This document shows, piece by piece, positions 7,997-14,850 of a stretch of DNA of 15,585 nt. The notes under the pieces are model-generated. The model saw only the letters and a list, made by a program, of their open reading frames with translations. It did not search any database and was not told where the DNA came from. The stretch's first letter is position 1. Every line of letters starts with the position of its first letter. Location of the stretch: the NCBI GenBank assembly GCA_018714645.1, contig DVND01000051.1:1-15585 (forward strand), given 5' to 3'. The DNA comes from Candidatus Avimonoglobus intestinipullorum (GTDB lineage: Bacteria; Bacillota; Clostridia; UBA1381). Made by a program: the position numbers and the translations under genes.

Positions 7997-8026
7997 GTAC
8001 ATGTGTGTCTGGGGACACACATGTAC
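7997..8026. repeat. Perfect 13-bp palindrome between the TPR and GNAT genes
   Basis: The arms GTACATGTGTGTC (7997-8009) and GACACACATGTAC (8014-8026) are exact complements around TGGG. No T-run follows on either strand, so it is not a classical terminator. The TGTGTC/GACACA arms resemble REP-type elements mobilised by Y1 transposases of the RAYT group, from memory of such repeats in other genomes. It would form a stable mRNA hairpin 24 bases before the GNAT start and could act in mRNA processing. Confidence 0.7.
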
Positions 8027-8049
8027 TTGTGTATGGAGCGTGAACAGGG

Positions 8050-8505
8050 ATGCTGCGATTTAAAATCATATATGGATTGGAAGGCTACGAAGCGGCAAGG
8101 GCAGTCCGGGAACGGGTCTTTATGCAGGAGCAAGGCTTCCCGTTTGACCGGGATGACAATGACGGGACGGCGTACCATATCGCCGGCTGGGACGGGGAAC
8201 GCCTGATTGCCGCCGGGCGGCTGTTCAAAGTGGGCGACGGGATCTATACGATTGGCCGGGTTGCCGTTGACGCGGATTACCGCGGGCAGTATGTGGGCGA
8301 TACGGTCATGCGCGCGCTGGAGGATAAGGCGGTGCAGCTGGGCGCAGCGTTTATCCGCCTTTATGCGCAGGAGCAGGCCCTTGGGTTTTATAAAAAACAG
8401 GGGTATGTGCCGCAGGGGGAATTGATCCCGGGGGAACATTGTAACCATTGGCTGATGGTGAAGGATCTGTCTAAAATCAGAGGCTGCGGAGGATGCAAAT
8501 CATGA
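8050..8505 (+). CDS. GNAT family N-acetyltransferase (ElaA-like)
   Basis: A 151-aa acetyl-CoA-dependent acetyltransferase of the GNAT superfamily. The opening VRERVFMQEQGFP (19-31) is typical of the ElaA/YjcF-like branch, followed by GRLF, IGRVAVDADYRG (68-79) and the late FIRLYAQEQALGFYKKQGYV block (101-120). The pyrophosphate-binding motif is unusual: the R/Q-x-x-G-x-G pattern reads R78-G-Q-Y81-V-G83, with Tyr replacing the first glycine. Substrate unknown. The ATG at 8050 has only GGAG 11 bases upstream, a modest site, and follows the palindrome. The gene ends inside the rarA start region (TGA overlapping ATG), and its odd tail GCGGCKS is encoded by the rarA ribosome site. Confidence 0.88.
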   Translation: MLRFKIIYGLEGYEAARAVRERVFMQEQGFPFDRDDNDGTAYHIAGWDGERLIAAGRLFKVGDGIYTIGRVAVDADYRGQYVGDTVMRALEDKAVQLGAAFIRLYAQEQALGFYKKQGYVPQGELIPGEHCNHWLMVKDLSKIRGCGGCKS

Positions 8506-9770
8506 GCACGCCGCTGGCGGACCGGATCCGCCCTAAGGAAATCGGCGAGGTGTTCGGCCAGCAGCATCTGATTGGGCCGGGCAAGCTACTCTCTAATATC
8601 ATTCAAAGCGGCGAAGTGCCGAACATGATTTTTTACGGCCCCAGCGGCGTGGGAAAAACGACGGTTGCCAACATCATTTCCGCCAAAACAGGGAAAAAGC
8701 TGTACAAGCTGAACGCCACAACGGCGTCCGTATCGGACGTGAAGGATATTATCAATTCCCTGGACAGCTTTTTGACGGCGGACGGCGTGTTGCTGTATCT
8801 GGATGAAATCCAGCATTTTAATAAAAAGCAGCAGCAATCCCTGCTGGAATTTATGGAAAACGGGAAAATCACGCTGATTGCCAGTACCACGGAAAACCCG
8901 TATTTTTATGTGTACAATGCGGTGCTGTCGCGGTCGGCGGTATTTGAATTCAAGCCGCTGGAGCCGGCGGATATCGAAAAAGCGCTCCGGCGCGCCATCG
9001 GCCTCGTGGCTGAAACCGACTATAAAGCCTATCAATTGAAGGTGCATGCGGGTGCAGTGCGCCATTTTGCCCAATCGGCGGCGGGGGATGTGCGCAAGGC
9101 CATCAATGCGCTGGAAGTCAGCCTGCTGGCGACGCCGCCCAATAAAGACGGCGTCATTGAAATTACGCTGGACACGGCGGAGCAGGCGGCGCAAAAGAAA
9201 GCGCTGCGGTATGATAAGGACGGTGACAGCCACTATGATATCATCAGCGCATTTCAGAAATCCATGCGGGGGAGCGACCCGGATGCGGCGCTGCATTATC
9301 TGGCGCGGCTGATTGCCGCGGGGGATTTGCAGATCATCTGCCGCCGGCTGTTGGTGACGGCCTCGGAGGATATCGGCCTGGCGTACCCGCAGGCGGCGGC
9401 AATTGTGAAGGCGTGCGTGGACAGTGCGTTGCAGCTTGGGCTGCCGGAGGCGCGGATCCCGCTGGCCCAGGCGGTGGTGTTGCTTGCCACCGCGCCGAAA
9501 TCCAATTCGGCGATCATGGGCATTGACGCGGCGCTTGGCGACCTTGAAACCATGGACACGGGCGACATTCCCGCGCATTTAAAGGACGCGCATTACAGCG
9601 GTGCGAAGAAAATGGGGCGCGGGCTGACGTATCAATATCCCCACAATTTTGAAAACCATTATGTAAAACAGCAGTACTTGCCGGACAATATCAAAGACCG
9701 GGTGTATTATGAATACGGGAACAACAAAACGGAGCAATTGACAAAAGCGTATTGGGATAAAATAAAATAG
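8502..9770 (+). CDS. rarA: Replication-associated recombination protein A (AAA+ ATPase)
   Basis: RarA (MgsA), 422 aa, relative of clamp loaders and eukaryotic WRNIP1. It acts at stalled replication forks, binding SSB and DNA ends. Seen: the start region ADRIRPKEIGEVFGQQHLIG, Walker A GPSGVGKT (46-53), Walker B LLYLDEIQ with Asp101-Glu102, sensor 1 STTEN (128-132), and Ser-Arg-Ser (143-145) as arginine-finger region. The C-terminal tetramerisation domain is present, with SEDIGLAYP, the LPEARIPLAQAVVLLATAPKSN block and YPHNFENHYVKQQYLP. The ATG at 8502 is preferred because GGAGG (8488-8492) lies 9 bases upstream; the in-frame ATG at 8493 would abut that site. The start overlaps the GNAT stop (ATGA), giving translational coupling. 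Confidence 0.94.
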   Translation: MSTPLADRIRPKEIGEVFGQQHLIGPGKLLSNIIQSGEVPNMIFYGPSGVGKTTVANIISAKTGKKLYKLNATTASVSDVKDIINSLDSFLTADGVLLYLDEIQHFNKKQQQSLLEFMENGKITLIASTTENPYFYVYNAVLSRSAVFEFKPLEPADIEKALRRAIGLVAETDYKAYQLKVHAGAVRHFAQSAAGDVRKAINALEVSLLATPPNKDGVIEITLDTAEQAAQKKALRYDKDGDSHYDIISAFQKSMRGSDPDAALHYLARLIAAGDLQIICRRLLVTASEDIGLAYPQAAAIVKACVDSALQLGLPEARIPLAQAVVLLATAPKSNSAIMGIDAALGDLETMDTGDIPAHLKDAHYSGAKKMGRGLTYQYPHNFENHYVKQQYLPDNIKDRVYYEYGNNKTEQLTKAYWDKIK

Positions 9771-9786
9771 AAGGGTTTGGGGCAGA

Positions 9787-10140
9787 ATGTTTTGTAAGGA
9801 ATGCGGCAGGAATATAGGCACGATGCGGCGCTGCCCGTTTTGCGGGTATGTGCAGGACGGGCGGCCGGCCATCTTTACGGATGAAGAACCCGGTTCCAGG
9901 CAGACGTTTGTGCCGGCCGATGCAAAATCCCGCACCGTTGCGGGATTCCTGCAGATATTTACGGGCGCAATCGGGCTTGGGCGGTTTTATCTGGGATATA
10001 AATCGCTGGGCGCGCTGCAAATCATCGTGTCCATGATCACCTGCGGCATCGGCGGCCTGATTTGGGGCATGGTTGACGGGATCCGGATGCTCAGGGGCGA
10101 GCCGGCAACGGACGCCGCGGGAACCCCGCTGAAGCCGTAA
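9787..10140 (+). CDS. Zinc-ribbon and TM2 domain membrane protein
   Basis: A 117-aa small membrane protein. Residues 3-19 form a zinc ribbon (Cys3, Cys6, Cys16, Cys19 as CxxC and CPFC). A linker of about 27 residues follows, then a TM2 domain at about 47-103 with the hallmark GRFYLG (65-70) between two helices and WGMVDGIRML (93-102) at the end. TM2 proteins are widespread in bacteria and of unsettled function. The zinc ribbon should lie in the cytoplasm. It is 16 bases after rarA and 16 before nadE, so it is within the same transcript. The domain call is firm; the role is unknown. Confidence 0.88.
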   Translation: MFCKECGRNIGTMRRCPFCGYVQDGRPAIFTDEEPGSRQTFVPADAKSRTVAGFLQIFTGAIGLGRFYLGYKSLGALQIIVSMITCGIGGLIWGMVDGIRMLRGEPATDAAGTPLKP

Positions 10141-10156
10141 GAAAGGATTTGGGAGT

Positions 10157-12070
10157 ATGAAGGACGGATTTATCAAAGTATGTGCCGCCACGCCGGATAT
10201 CAGCGTGGCGGATTGCAAACGGAATACGGACGCAATTTTGCGCTGTGTCCGCGACGCCGCAAAGGAGGGCGCGAAGGTGTGCGTCCTGCCGGAGCTGTGC
10301 GTGACGGGATATACCTGTGCGGATTTGTTTTTCCAGAATGCGCTTTTGAAAAGCGCTGAGGAGCAGCTTTTGCGCATCGCGGAGGAAACAAAGGGGCTGG
10401 ACATGCTGATTGCGGCCGGTGCGCCGGTGATGGTGGAGCAGAAGCTGTATAATTGTGCGGTGGTGTTCCACCGGGGCAGGATTCTGGGGATTATCCCCAA
10501 AATCTATCTTCCGAATTACAGCGAATTTATGGAAGCGCGGTATTTTATGCCCGGGGAACGGGCCTATCGGATGATTGATTTTCATGGGCAGACGGTGCCG
10601 TTTGGCGCGAATATCCTGTTTGCGGACAAAAATGTCCGCGGATTTGTGTTTGCGGCGGAGGTGTGCGAGGACTTGTGGAGCATTACGCCGCCGTCGAATT
10701 ACCACGCCCAGGCGGGGGCGACGGTGATTGCCAACCTGTCCGCCAGCAATGAACTGGTGGGCAAGGAGGAGTACCGGGAACAGTTGATCACGATGCAGTC
10801 CGCAAGGCTCAATGCGGCATATCTGTACGCTTCTGCGGGCGAAGGGGAATCCACCACGGATTTGGTGTTTTCCAGCGACAATTTGATTACCGAGGACGGT
10901 ACGATCCTTTCCCGGAGCAAACGGTTTGCCAACGAATGCGTATATGCCGAGATTGATTTGGAAAGACTTGTATACGAGAGAAGAAGGATCACAAGCTTTC
11001 AAAACAGCGGGACAGTGGATTATTTTATTTGCAGCATTGCATTCGACCAAACCGAAACCGTGCTCACCCGCCAATATCCCAGGCTGCCGTTTGTACCGGC
11101 GGCGGAACAGGATACGCGGCTGGAGGAAATCCTGATGATCCAGGCGCTGGGTTTAAAAAAGCGCCTTAGCCACACCCGTGCAGAAACGGCGGTCATCGGC
11201 GTGTCGGGCGGGTTGGATTCAACGCTGGCGCTGCTGGTGACGGCCCGCGCGTTCGATATGCTGGGCTGGGATAAAAAAAATATCCTTGCGGTCACCATGC
11301 CCTGTTTCGGGACCACGGACAGGACTTATCAAAATGCGCTTCATATGGCGCAGTCCCTGGGGACGTCCCTGCGGGAGGTCAACATTGCGGACGCCACATT
11401 GCAGCATTTCAAGGACATCGGCCACGATCCCAAAAAGCTGGACGTTACCTTTGAAAATGCGCAGGCGCGGGAGCGGACGCAGGTGCTGATGGATATTGCG
11501 AACCAGGAGAACGGCCTGGTGGTCGGGACGGGGGATTTGTCGGAGCTGGCATTGGGCTGGGCCACCTATAATGGCGACCATATGTCCATGTATGGCGTCA
11601 ACGCGGGCGTGCCGAAGACGTTGATCCGCTATCTGGTGCAGTACGAGGCGGAGCGGACGGACAATCAGGTGCTGCAAAAGACCCTGGCTGACATCCTTGC
11701 TACGCCGGTCAGCCCGGAGCTGTTGCCGCCGGAGGACGGGGAGATTTCCCAGAAAACGGAAAGCATTGTCGGGCCGTATGAACTGCATGATTTTTTCCTG
11801 TATTACATGCTGCGCTGTGGATTTCGGCCCGGGAAAATCCTGCGGATTGCGGAGCGCGCCTTTGCGGGAACCTACGACCGGGCTTTTATCCTGGGCTGGC
11901 TGAAGGTCTTTTACCGGCGCTTTTTCCAGCAGCAGTTTAAGCGTTCCTGCCTGCCGGACGGCCCGAAGGTCGGCAGCGTGGCGCTGTCGCCGCGGGGGGA
12001 CTGGCGGATGCCCAGCGATGCTTCTTCTCAAACATGGCTTGAGGAGATTGAGGAACTTGAAAAAAGGTAA
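10157..12070 (+). CDS. nadE: NAD(+) synthase, glutamine-hydrolysing
   Basis: NadE (637 aa) makes NAD+ from deamido-NAD+, ATP and glutamine in the cytoplasm. The first half is a nitrilase-fold glutaminase with the Glu-Lys-Cys triad visible as Glu46 (LPELC), Lys115 (IPKIYLP) and Cys170 (EVCEDLW). It passes ammonia to the synthetase half, which has the PP-loop SGGLDS at 350-355, the MPCFGTTDRTY block, VGTGDLSELALGW and the C-terminal SPRGDWRMP. The length matches the long two-domain form rather than the ~270-aa ammonia-only enzyme. The ATG at 10157 is preceded by AAAGGATTTGGGAG. The EamA gene starts inside its last codons, suggesting translational coupling. Confidence 0.97.
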   Translation: MKDGFIKVCAATPDISVADCKRNTDAILRCVRDAAKEGAKVCVLPELCVTGYTCADLFFQNALLKSAEEQLLRIAEETKGLDMLIAAGAPVMVEQKLYNCAVVFHRGRILGIIPKIYLPNYSEFMEARYFMPGERAYRMIDFHGQTVPFGANILFADKNVRGFVFAAEVCEDLWSITPPSNYHAQAGATVIANLSASNELVGKEEYREQLITMQSARLNAAYLYASAGEGESTTDLVFSSDNLITEDGTILSRSKRFANECVYAEIDLERLVYERRRITSFQNSGTVDYFICSIAFDQTETVLTRQYPRLPFVPAAEQDTRLEEILMIQALGLKKRLSHTRAETAVIGVSGGLDSTLALLVTARAFDMLGWDKKNILAVTMPCFGTTDRTYQNALHMAQSLGTSLREVNIADATLQHFKDIGHDPKKLDVTFENAQARERTQVLMDIANQENGLVVGTGDLSELALGWATYNGDHMSMYGVNAGVPKTLIRYLVQYEAERTDNQVLQKTLADILATPVSPELLPPEDGEISQKTESIVGPYELHDFFLYYMLRCGFRPGKILRIAERAFAGTYDRAFILGWLKVFYRRFFQQQFKRSCLPDGPKVGSVALSPRGDWRMPSDASSQTWLEEIEELEKR

Positions 12071-12908
12071 GATTTATTTAATTCTTTCAGCTTTTATATA
12101 TGGTTTTACGCCTATTTTGGCGAAAACGGTTTACAGCGGCGGCACAAACGGCATGACCCTCACGTTTTTGAGGGCTGCCATGAGCCTGCCGCTGCTGTTT
12201 TTGGTGCTGGTGGTGAAAAAAATTGATTTAAGGCTGGAAAAGGGGCAGGCAAAGCGTGTTGTACTGCTGGCGGTCGTCGGTAATGCCCTGTCTATCATCT
12301 GCCTGTATGTGGCGTACAGCTTTATATCCGTGGGACTTGCGACGGTGCTGCATTACATCTATCCGCTGTTGATCGTCCTGATTTGCGCCTTATTTTTTAA
12401 GGAGCGGATGGGGCGGAGGAAGCTCATCGCGGCAGTGCTCGTCACCATTGGGATTTTGCTGTTCATGGATGTGAACGGCAAAGGCGATATATTCGGCGCT
12501 GTGATGGCGTTCCTCTCCGGGCTGTTTTATGCGTTCAACGTGCTGTATATGGATAAATCCGGGCTGGACCGCATGCATTACCTGAAGCTCACCTTTTACA
12601 TTTCCCTGATTATGAGCGTCACTGTATTCCTGTTTGCGCTGCCGGGCAGGCAGCTGGCGTTTGACATGTCTGCGGAGGCGTGGATCCTTGCGGGGGTGAT
12701 TTCTGTACTGGTGACGCTTTGCGGCCTGCCGCTGTTCCAGCTGGGGGTGCTGTATGAGGGCGCGGCCACGGCGGGCATCCTGTCCACGGTGGAGCCGATC
12801 ACCGGCGTGCTGCTGGGGGCGGCGCTGCTGGGTGAGCCGCTGACCTGGGCAGGGTTGGTTGGCTGCGCATTGATCCTGTTGGGTGTGGTATTGATCGAAA
12901 CAGGCTGA
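12057..12908 (+). CDS. EamA/DMT family transporter
   Basis: A 283-aa inner-membrane carrier of the drug/metabolite transporter superfamily with two EamA repeats of about five helices each. Members export amino acids, nucleosides or other metabolites; the substrate here is unknown. Family marks: IYLILSAFIYGFTPILAK at the start, FLRAAMSLPLLFLVL, VGLATVLHYIYPLLIVLICALFFKER closing repeat 1, and TAGILSTVEPITGVLLGAALLGE closing repeat 2. I choose the TTG at 12057 (MKKGKIYL), which has GAGGAG 10 bases upstream and overlaps nadE by 14 bases. The first ATG at 12018 would overlap by 53 bases and add 13 charged residues unlike the family. The stop codon lies in the loop of the terminator. Confidence 0.9.
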   Translation: MKKGKIYLILSAFIYGFTPILAKTVYSGGTNGMTLTFLRAAMSLPLLFLVLVVKKIDLRLEKGQAKRVVLLAVVGNALSIICLYVAYSFISVGLATVLHYIYPLLIVLICALFFKERMGRRKLIAAVLVTIGILLFMDVNGKGDIFGAVMAFLSGLFYAFNVLYMDKSGLDRMHYLKLTFYISLIMSVTVFLFALPGRQLAFDMSAEAWILAGVISVLVTLCGLPLFQLGVLYEGAATAGILSTVEPITGVLLGAALLGEPLTWAGLVGCALILLGVVLIETG

Positions 12909-12922
12909 GGGCCTGTTTTTTT
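12898..12922 (+). terminator. Terminator overlapping the EamA gene end
   Basis: AAACAGGC (12898-12905) pairs with GCCTGTTT (12911-12918), and T's run to 12922. The TGA stop (12906-12908) lies in the 5-base loop. It closes the long + strand gene run that begins at asnA. Confidence 0.85.
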
Positions 12923-12930
12923 GCAAAAAA

Positions 12931-12998
12931 GTTTAGGAAATTAAGAATTTGTTTATGTTAGTTTAGAAATTGTTTATAATTGTATTATACAATGTTTA
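12931..12998 (+). promoter_or_regulatory. Five helically phased GTTTA boxes
   Basis: GTTTA occurs at 12931, 12951, 12961, 12972 and 12994. The spacings are 20, 10, 11 and 22 bases, all near multiples of the 10.5-base helical turn, so all boxes face one side of the DNA. The middle three run as direct repeats of 10-11 bases, the layout bound by OmpR/PhoB-type response regulators. AT-rich sequence makes some matches likely by chance, but the phasing is notable. Confidence 0.45.
12979..12993. promoter_or_regulatory. 15-bp palindrome, possible repressor site
   Basis: ATTGTAT and ATACAAT flank a single T in a perfect 7-1-7 palindrome, between two of the GTTTA boxes and overlapping the weak -35 of the downstream promoter. 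This is the size expected for a dimeric regulator such as a GntR, MarR or BlaI type. Which one cannot be told. Confidence 0.45.
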
Positions 12999-13015
12999 TA
13001 GAGAAGGGCTATAAT
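12986..13015 (+). promoter_or_regulatory. Probable promoter of the exported-protein/ABC unit
   Basis: A perfect TATAAT (13010-13015) has only a weak -35, TATACA (12986-12991, 4 of 6), 18 bases upstream. A poor -35 next to repeated boxes suggests an activator-dependent promoter. A second TATAAT at 12975-12980 has no good -35. Confidence 0.5.
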
Positions 13016-13020
13016 AAAAC

Positions 13021-13045
13021 CATGGAACACAAAACTGGTTCCATG
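13021..13045 (+). promoter_or_regulatory. Hairpin at the predicted 5' end of the mRNA
   Basis: CATGGAAC (13021-13028) and GTTCCATG (13038-13045) are perfect complements around 9 bases. The predicted transcription start is near 13022, so the mRNA would begin with this stem, which could protect the 5' end. It could instead be a DNA operator. Confidence 0.45.
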
Positions 13046-13092
13046 CTGGACTATATAGTTGGCGAATTTATTTCAGAAAGGAATGGGTGAAC

Positions 13093-14091
13093 ATGAAATC
13101 AAGTAAAAAGCGGCTCATTGTTGCAACCAGCCTGGTGGCCGGGATCTGCGTCTTTGCCGGGGCGGTATTTGCAAATTACTCCGCCTCCAATGGGTATTCC
13201 GTCTACAAAAAAGCGCTGATCAACATGATCGGCCTGCAGAACTACACGCTGGAAGTGAGCGGCTCCGCAAGTATCGACGGCGAGGTGTTTTCAAGCGGTG
13301 TTTCCAGGGAACTGTATGCCGCGGAAGGCGACGTCAACCTCAACCAAAGCTCTACCACATATGATGTCATGGGCGGGGAATACGGAGATGAGACATATTT
13401 CCAGGACGGCGTCAGATATCAAACCTGGAGAAATTCAGAAGGCGTGCATACCTCAATCTATGACGGGAATGACGACTATTATACACGCCGAGACCCGGTG
13501 GATTTCAGCACATTGGCCGGAGGCATGACCGGGGATGAGGACACGGACAGCCGGATGATCCGATTTATGGAACTGCTGGCTGACACGCTCGTCGGCGACA
13601 TCAAGAACAACTTCGTATACCTGTCCGGGGATGAGAATTCCTCTAAATATCAATTACAGCTGGATTCCGTGCAGATTCCGGAATTGTTCAACGCGGGCCT
13701 TTCCGCCATGTTCTCGGCGGGAAACGCTGACATGGAGGAATATGCGGATGATGAAACGTATTACCAACAGAACCCGATGGTGCTGCTGGGGAGAGACCCA
13801 ATTGTAAAATCGGTGAAAAGCATTTTTGACGTGGACAAAAACGGCCTGCTGACCAACAACGTCCTGAGCATTGAGCTGGAGGGAACGGATCAAAACGGCG
13901 TAAAGCACACAGTTTCCTTTGAGGCCGAAATCAACCTCTCTGACGTAGGCACCACGCAGCCCCAGCGGATTGACCCGGAAACGCTGGAAAACATTGAATA
14001 CCGCGAAAGCGTAGACCGCCGGCAGCAAGAGGTAACCATTGAAACCACAGCGGACGGCGCGACTTATGTCATCACAGAATCGGAAGAATAA
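13093..14091 (+). CDS. Exported protein of unknown family
   Basis: A 332-aa protein I do not recognise. It has a basic N-terminus (KSSKKR), a hydrophobic core (LIVATSLVAGICVFAGAVF) and a good signal peptidase I site after VFA (Ala27/Asn28). There is no lipobox cysteine, so it is either secreted or anchored by an uncleaved signal. The mature part is acidic, rich in Asn, Asp, Ser and Tyr, and has alternating beta-strand patterns (NYTLEVSGSASIDG near the start, KHTVSFEAEINLSDVG near residue 285). These remind me of LolA/LppX-like half-barrel lipoproteins, but this is a guess. The ATG at 13093 has AAAGGA 10 bases upstream; the GTG at 13087 is less likely. It is 24 bases upstream of an ABC ATPase, probably in one transcript, so it may sense or bind a ligand outside the membrane. 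Confidence 0.75.
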   Translation: MKSSKKRLIVATSLVAGICVFAGAVFANYSASNGYSVYKKALINMIGLQNYTLEVSGSASIDGEVFSSGVSRELYAAEGDVNLNQSSTTYDVMGGEYGDETYFQDGVRYQTWRNSEGVHTSIYDGNDDYYTRRDPVDFSTLAGGMTGDEDTDSRMIRFMELLADTLVGDIKNNFVYLSGDENSSKYQLQLDSVQIPELFNAGLSAMFSAGNADMEEYADDETYYQQNPMVLLGRDPIVKSVKSIFDVDKNGLLTNNVLSIELEGTDQNGVKHTVSFEAEINLSDVGTTQPQRIDPETLENIEYRESVDRRQQEVTIETTADGATYVITESEE

Positions 14092-14115
14092 ATTGGGAAG
14101 GGCGGTTCAGAGTAT

Positions 14116-14850
14116 ATGGAAACGGTCATTGAAATCAACAACCTGACAAAGCTTTATAAAAACAGCCGCGGCGTCCGCAACGTGAGCTTCACGGTGGAGC
14201 GGGGCGACGTCGTCGGCCTTTTGGGGCCAAACGGCTCCGGAAAGACAACGATCATGAAGGCCATATTGGGGCTGAACCGTCCGTCCCAGGGTGAAATAAA
14301 ATTATTCGGCCTGGACACAGGCACGGACTATGAACAGGTTATGAAACGGACGGGGGCTTTGGTGGAAGCCCCCGCCATCTATAAGGAACTGTCCGCGGCG
14401 CAGAATCTGGAGATGGCGGCGCGGATTTACGGCGATATTGATGCACAACGCATTGACCGCGTGCTGGATATGGTACATCTTTTGCAGTATAAGGGCGACA
14501 AGGCCGGGCGGTTTTCCCTGGGGATGAAGCAGCGGCTGGGCCTGGCGCTGGCATTCCTGGCGCAGCCGGAGCTGGTGATCCTGGATGAGCCGGTCAATGG
14601 GCTGGACATTGAGGGCGTTGTGGAAGTGCGCGAGATCATCAGGCGGATGAACCAGGAGCGGGGCGTGACGTTTTTGATTTCCAGCCACATGGCGGGCGAA
14701 ATTGAAAAGACCTGCAACAAGGTCGCGGTGATGTATGAAGGGGAGCTGGTCGCGGCGGAGCCGATCGAAAGCGCCCTGCGGCTCCATCCGTCGCTGGAGG
14801 ATTATTTTTTGACCGTGGTCAAGGAAAAGAGGGGGGAAATTGTAATATGA
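14116..14850 (+). CDS. ABC transporter ATP-binding protein (LanF/BcrA-like)
   Basis: A 244-aa nucleotide-binding subunit of an ABC-2 exporter. Motifs: Walker A GPNGSGKT (37-44), signature FSLGM (133-137) followed by KQRLGLALAFL, Walker B LVILDEP (153-159, Asp157-Glu158), D-loop NGLD and switch His191 (ISSHM). At the Q-loop position the sequence is GALVEAPAIY, with Glu84 in place of Gln. This E-loop is characteristic of lantibiotic-immunity LanF and related BcrA-type ATPases. The likely role is export of, or protection from, a membrane-active peptide or another amphiphile. The ribosome site GGAAGGG is rather distant (13 bases). It overlaps the permease start by ATGA. The ABC call is firm; the substrate is unknown. 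Confidence 0.93.
   Translation: METVIEINNLTKLYKNSRGVRNVSFTVERGDVVGLLGPNGSGKTTIMKAILGLNRPSQGEIKLFGLDTGTDYEQVMKRTGALVEAPAIYKELSAAQNLEMAARIYGDIDAQRIDRVLDMVHLLQYKGDKAGRFSLGMKQRLGLALAFLAQPELVILDEPVNGLDIEGVVEVREIIRRMNQERGVTFLISSHMAGEIEKTCNKVAVMYEGELVAAEPIESALRLHPSLEDYFLTVVKEKRGEIVI

Noticed and set aside
8586..9578. 330-codon open frame on the minus strand
   Set aside because: Antisense to rarA, whose Walker and sensor motifs are intact. The product is low-complexity Arg/Gln/His, a GC-bias artefact.
13083..13085. ATG at 13083 as start of the exported protein
   Set aside because: It is out of frame with the protein and lies in the ribosome site region of the ATG at 13093.
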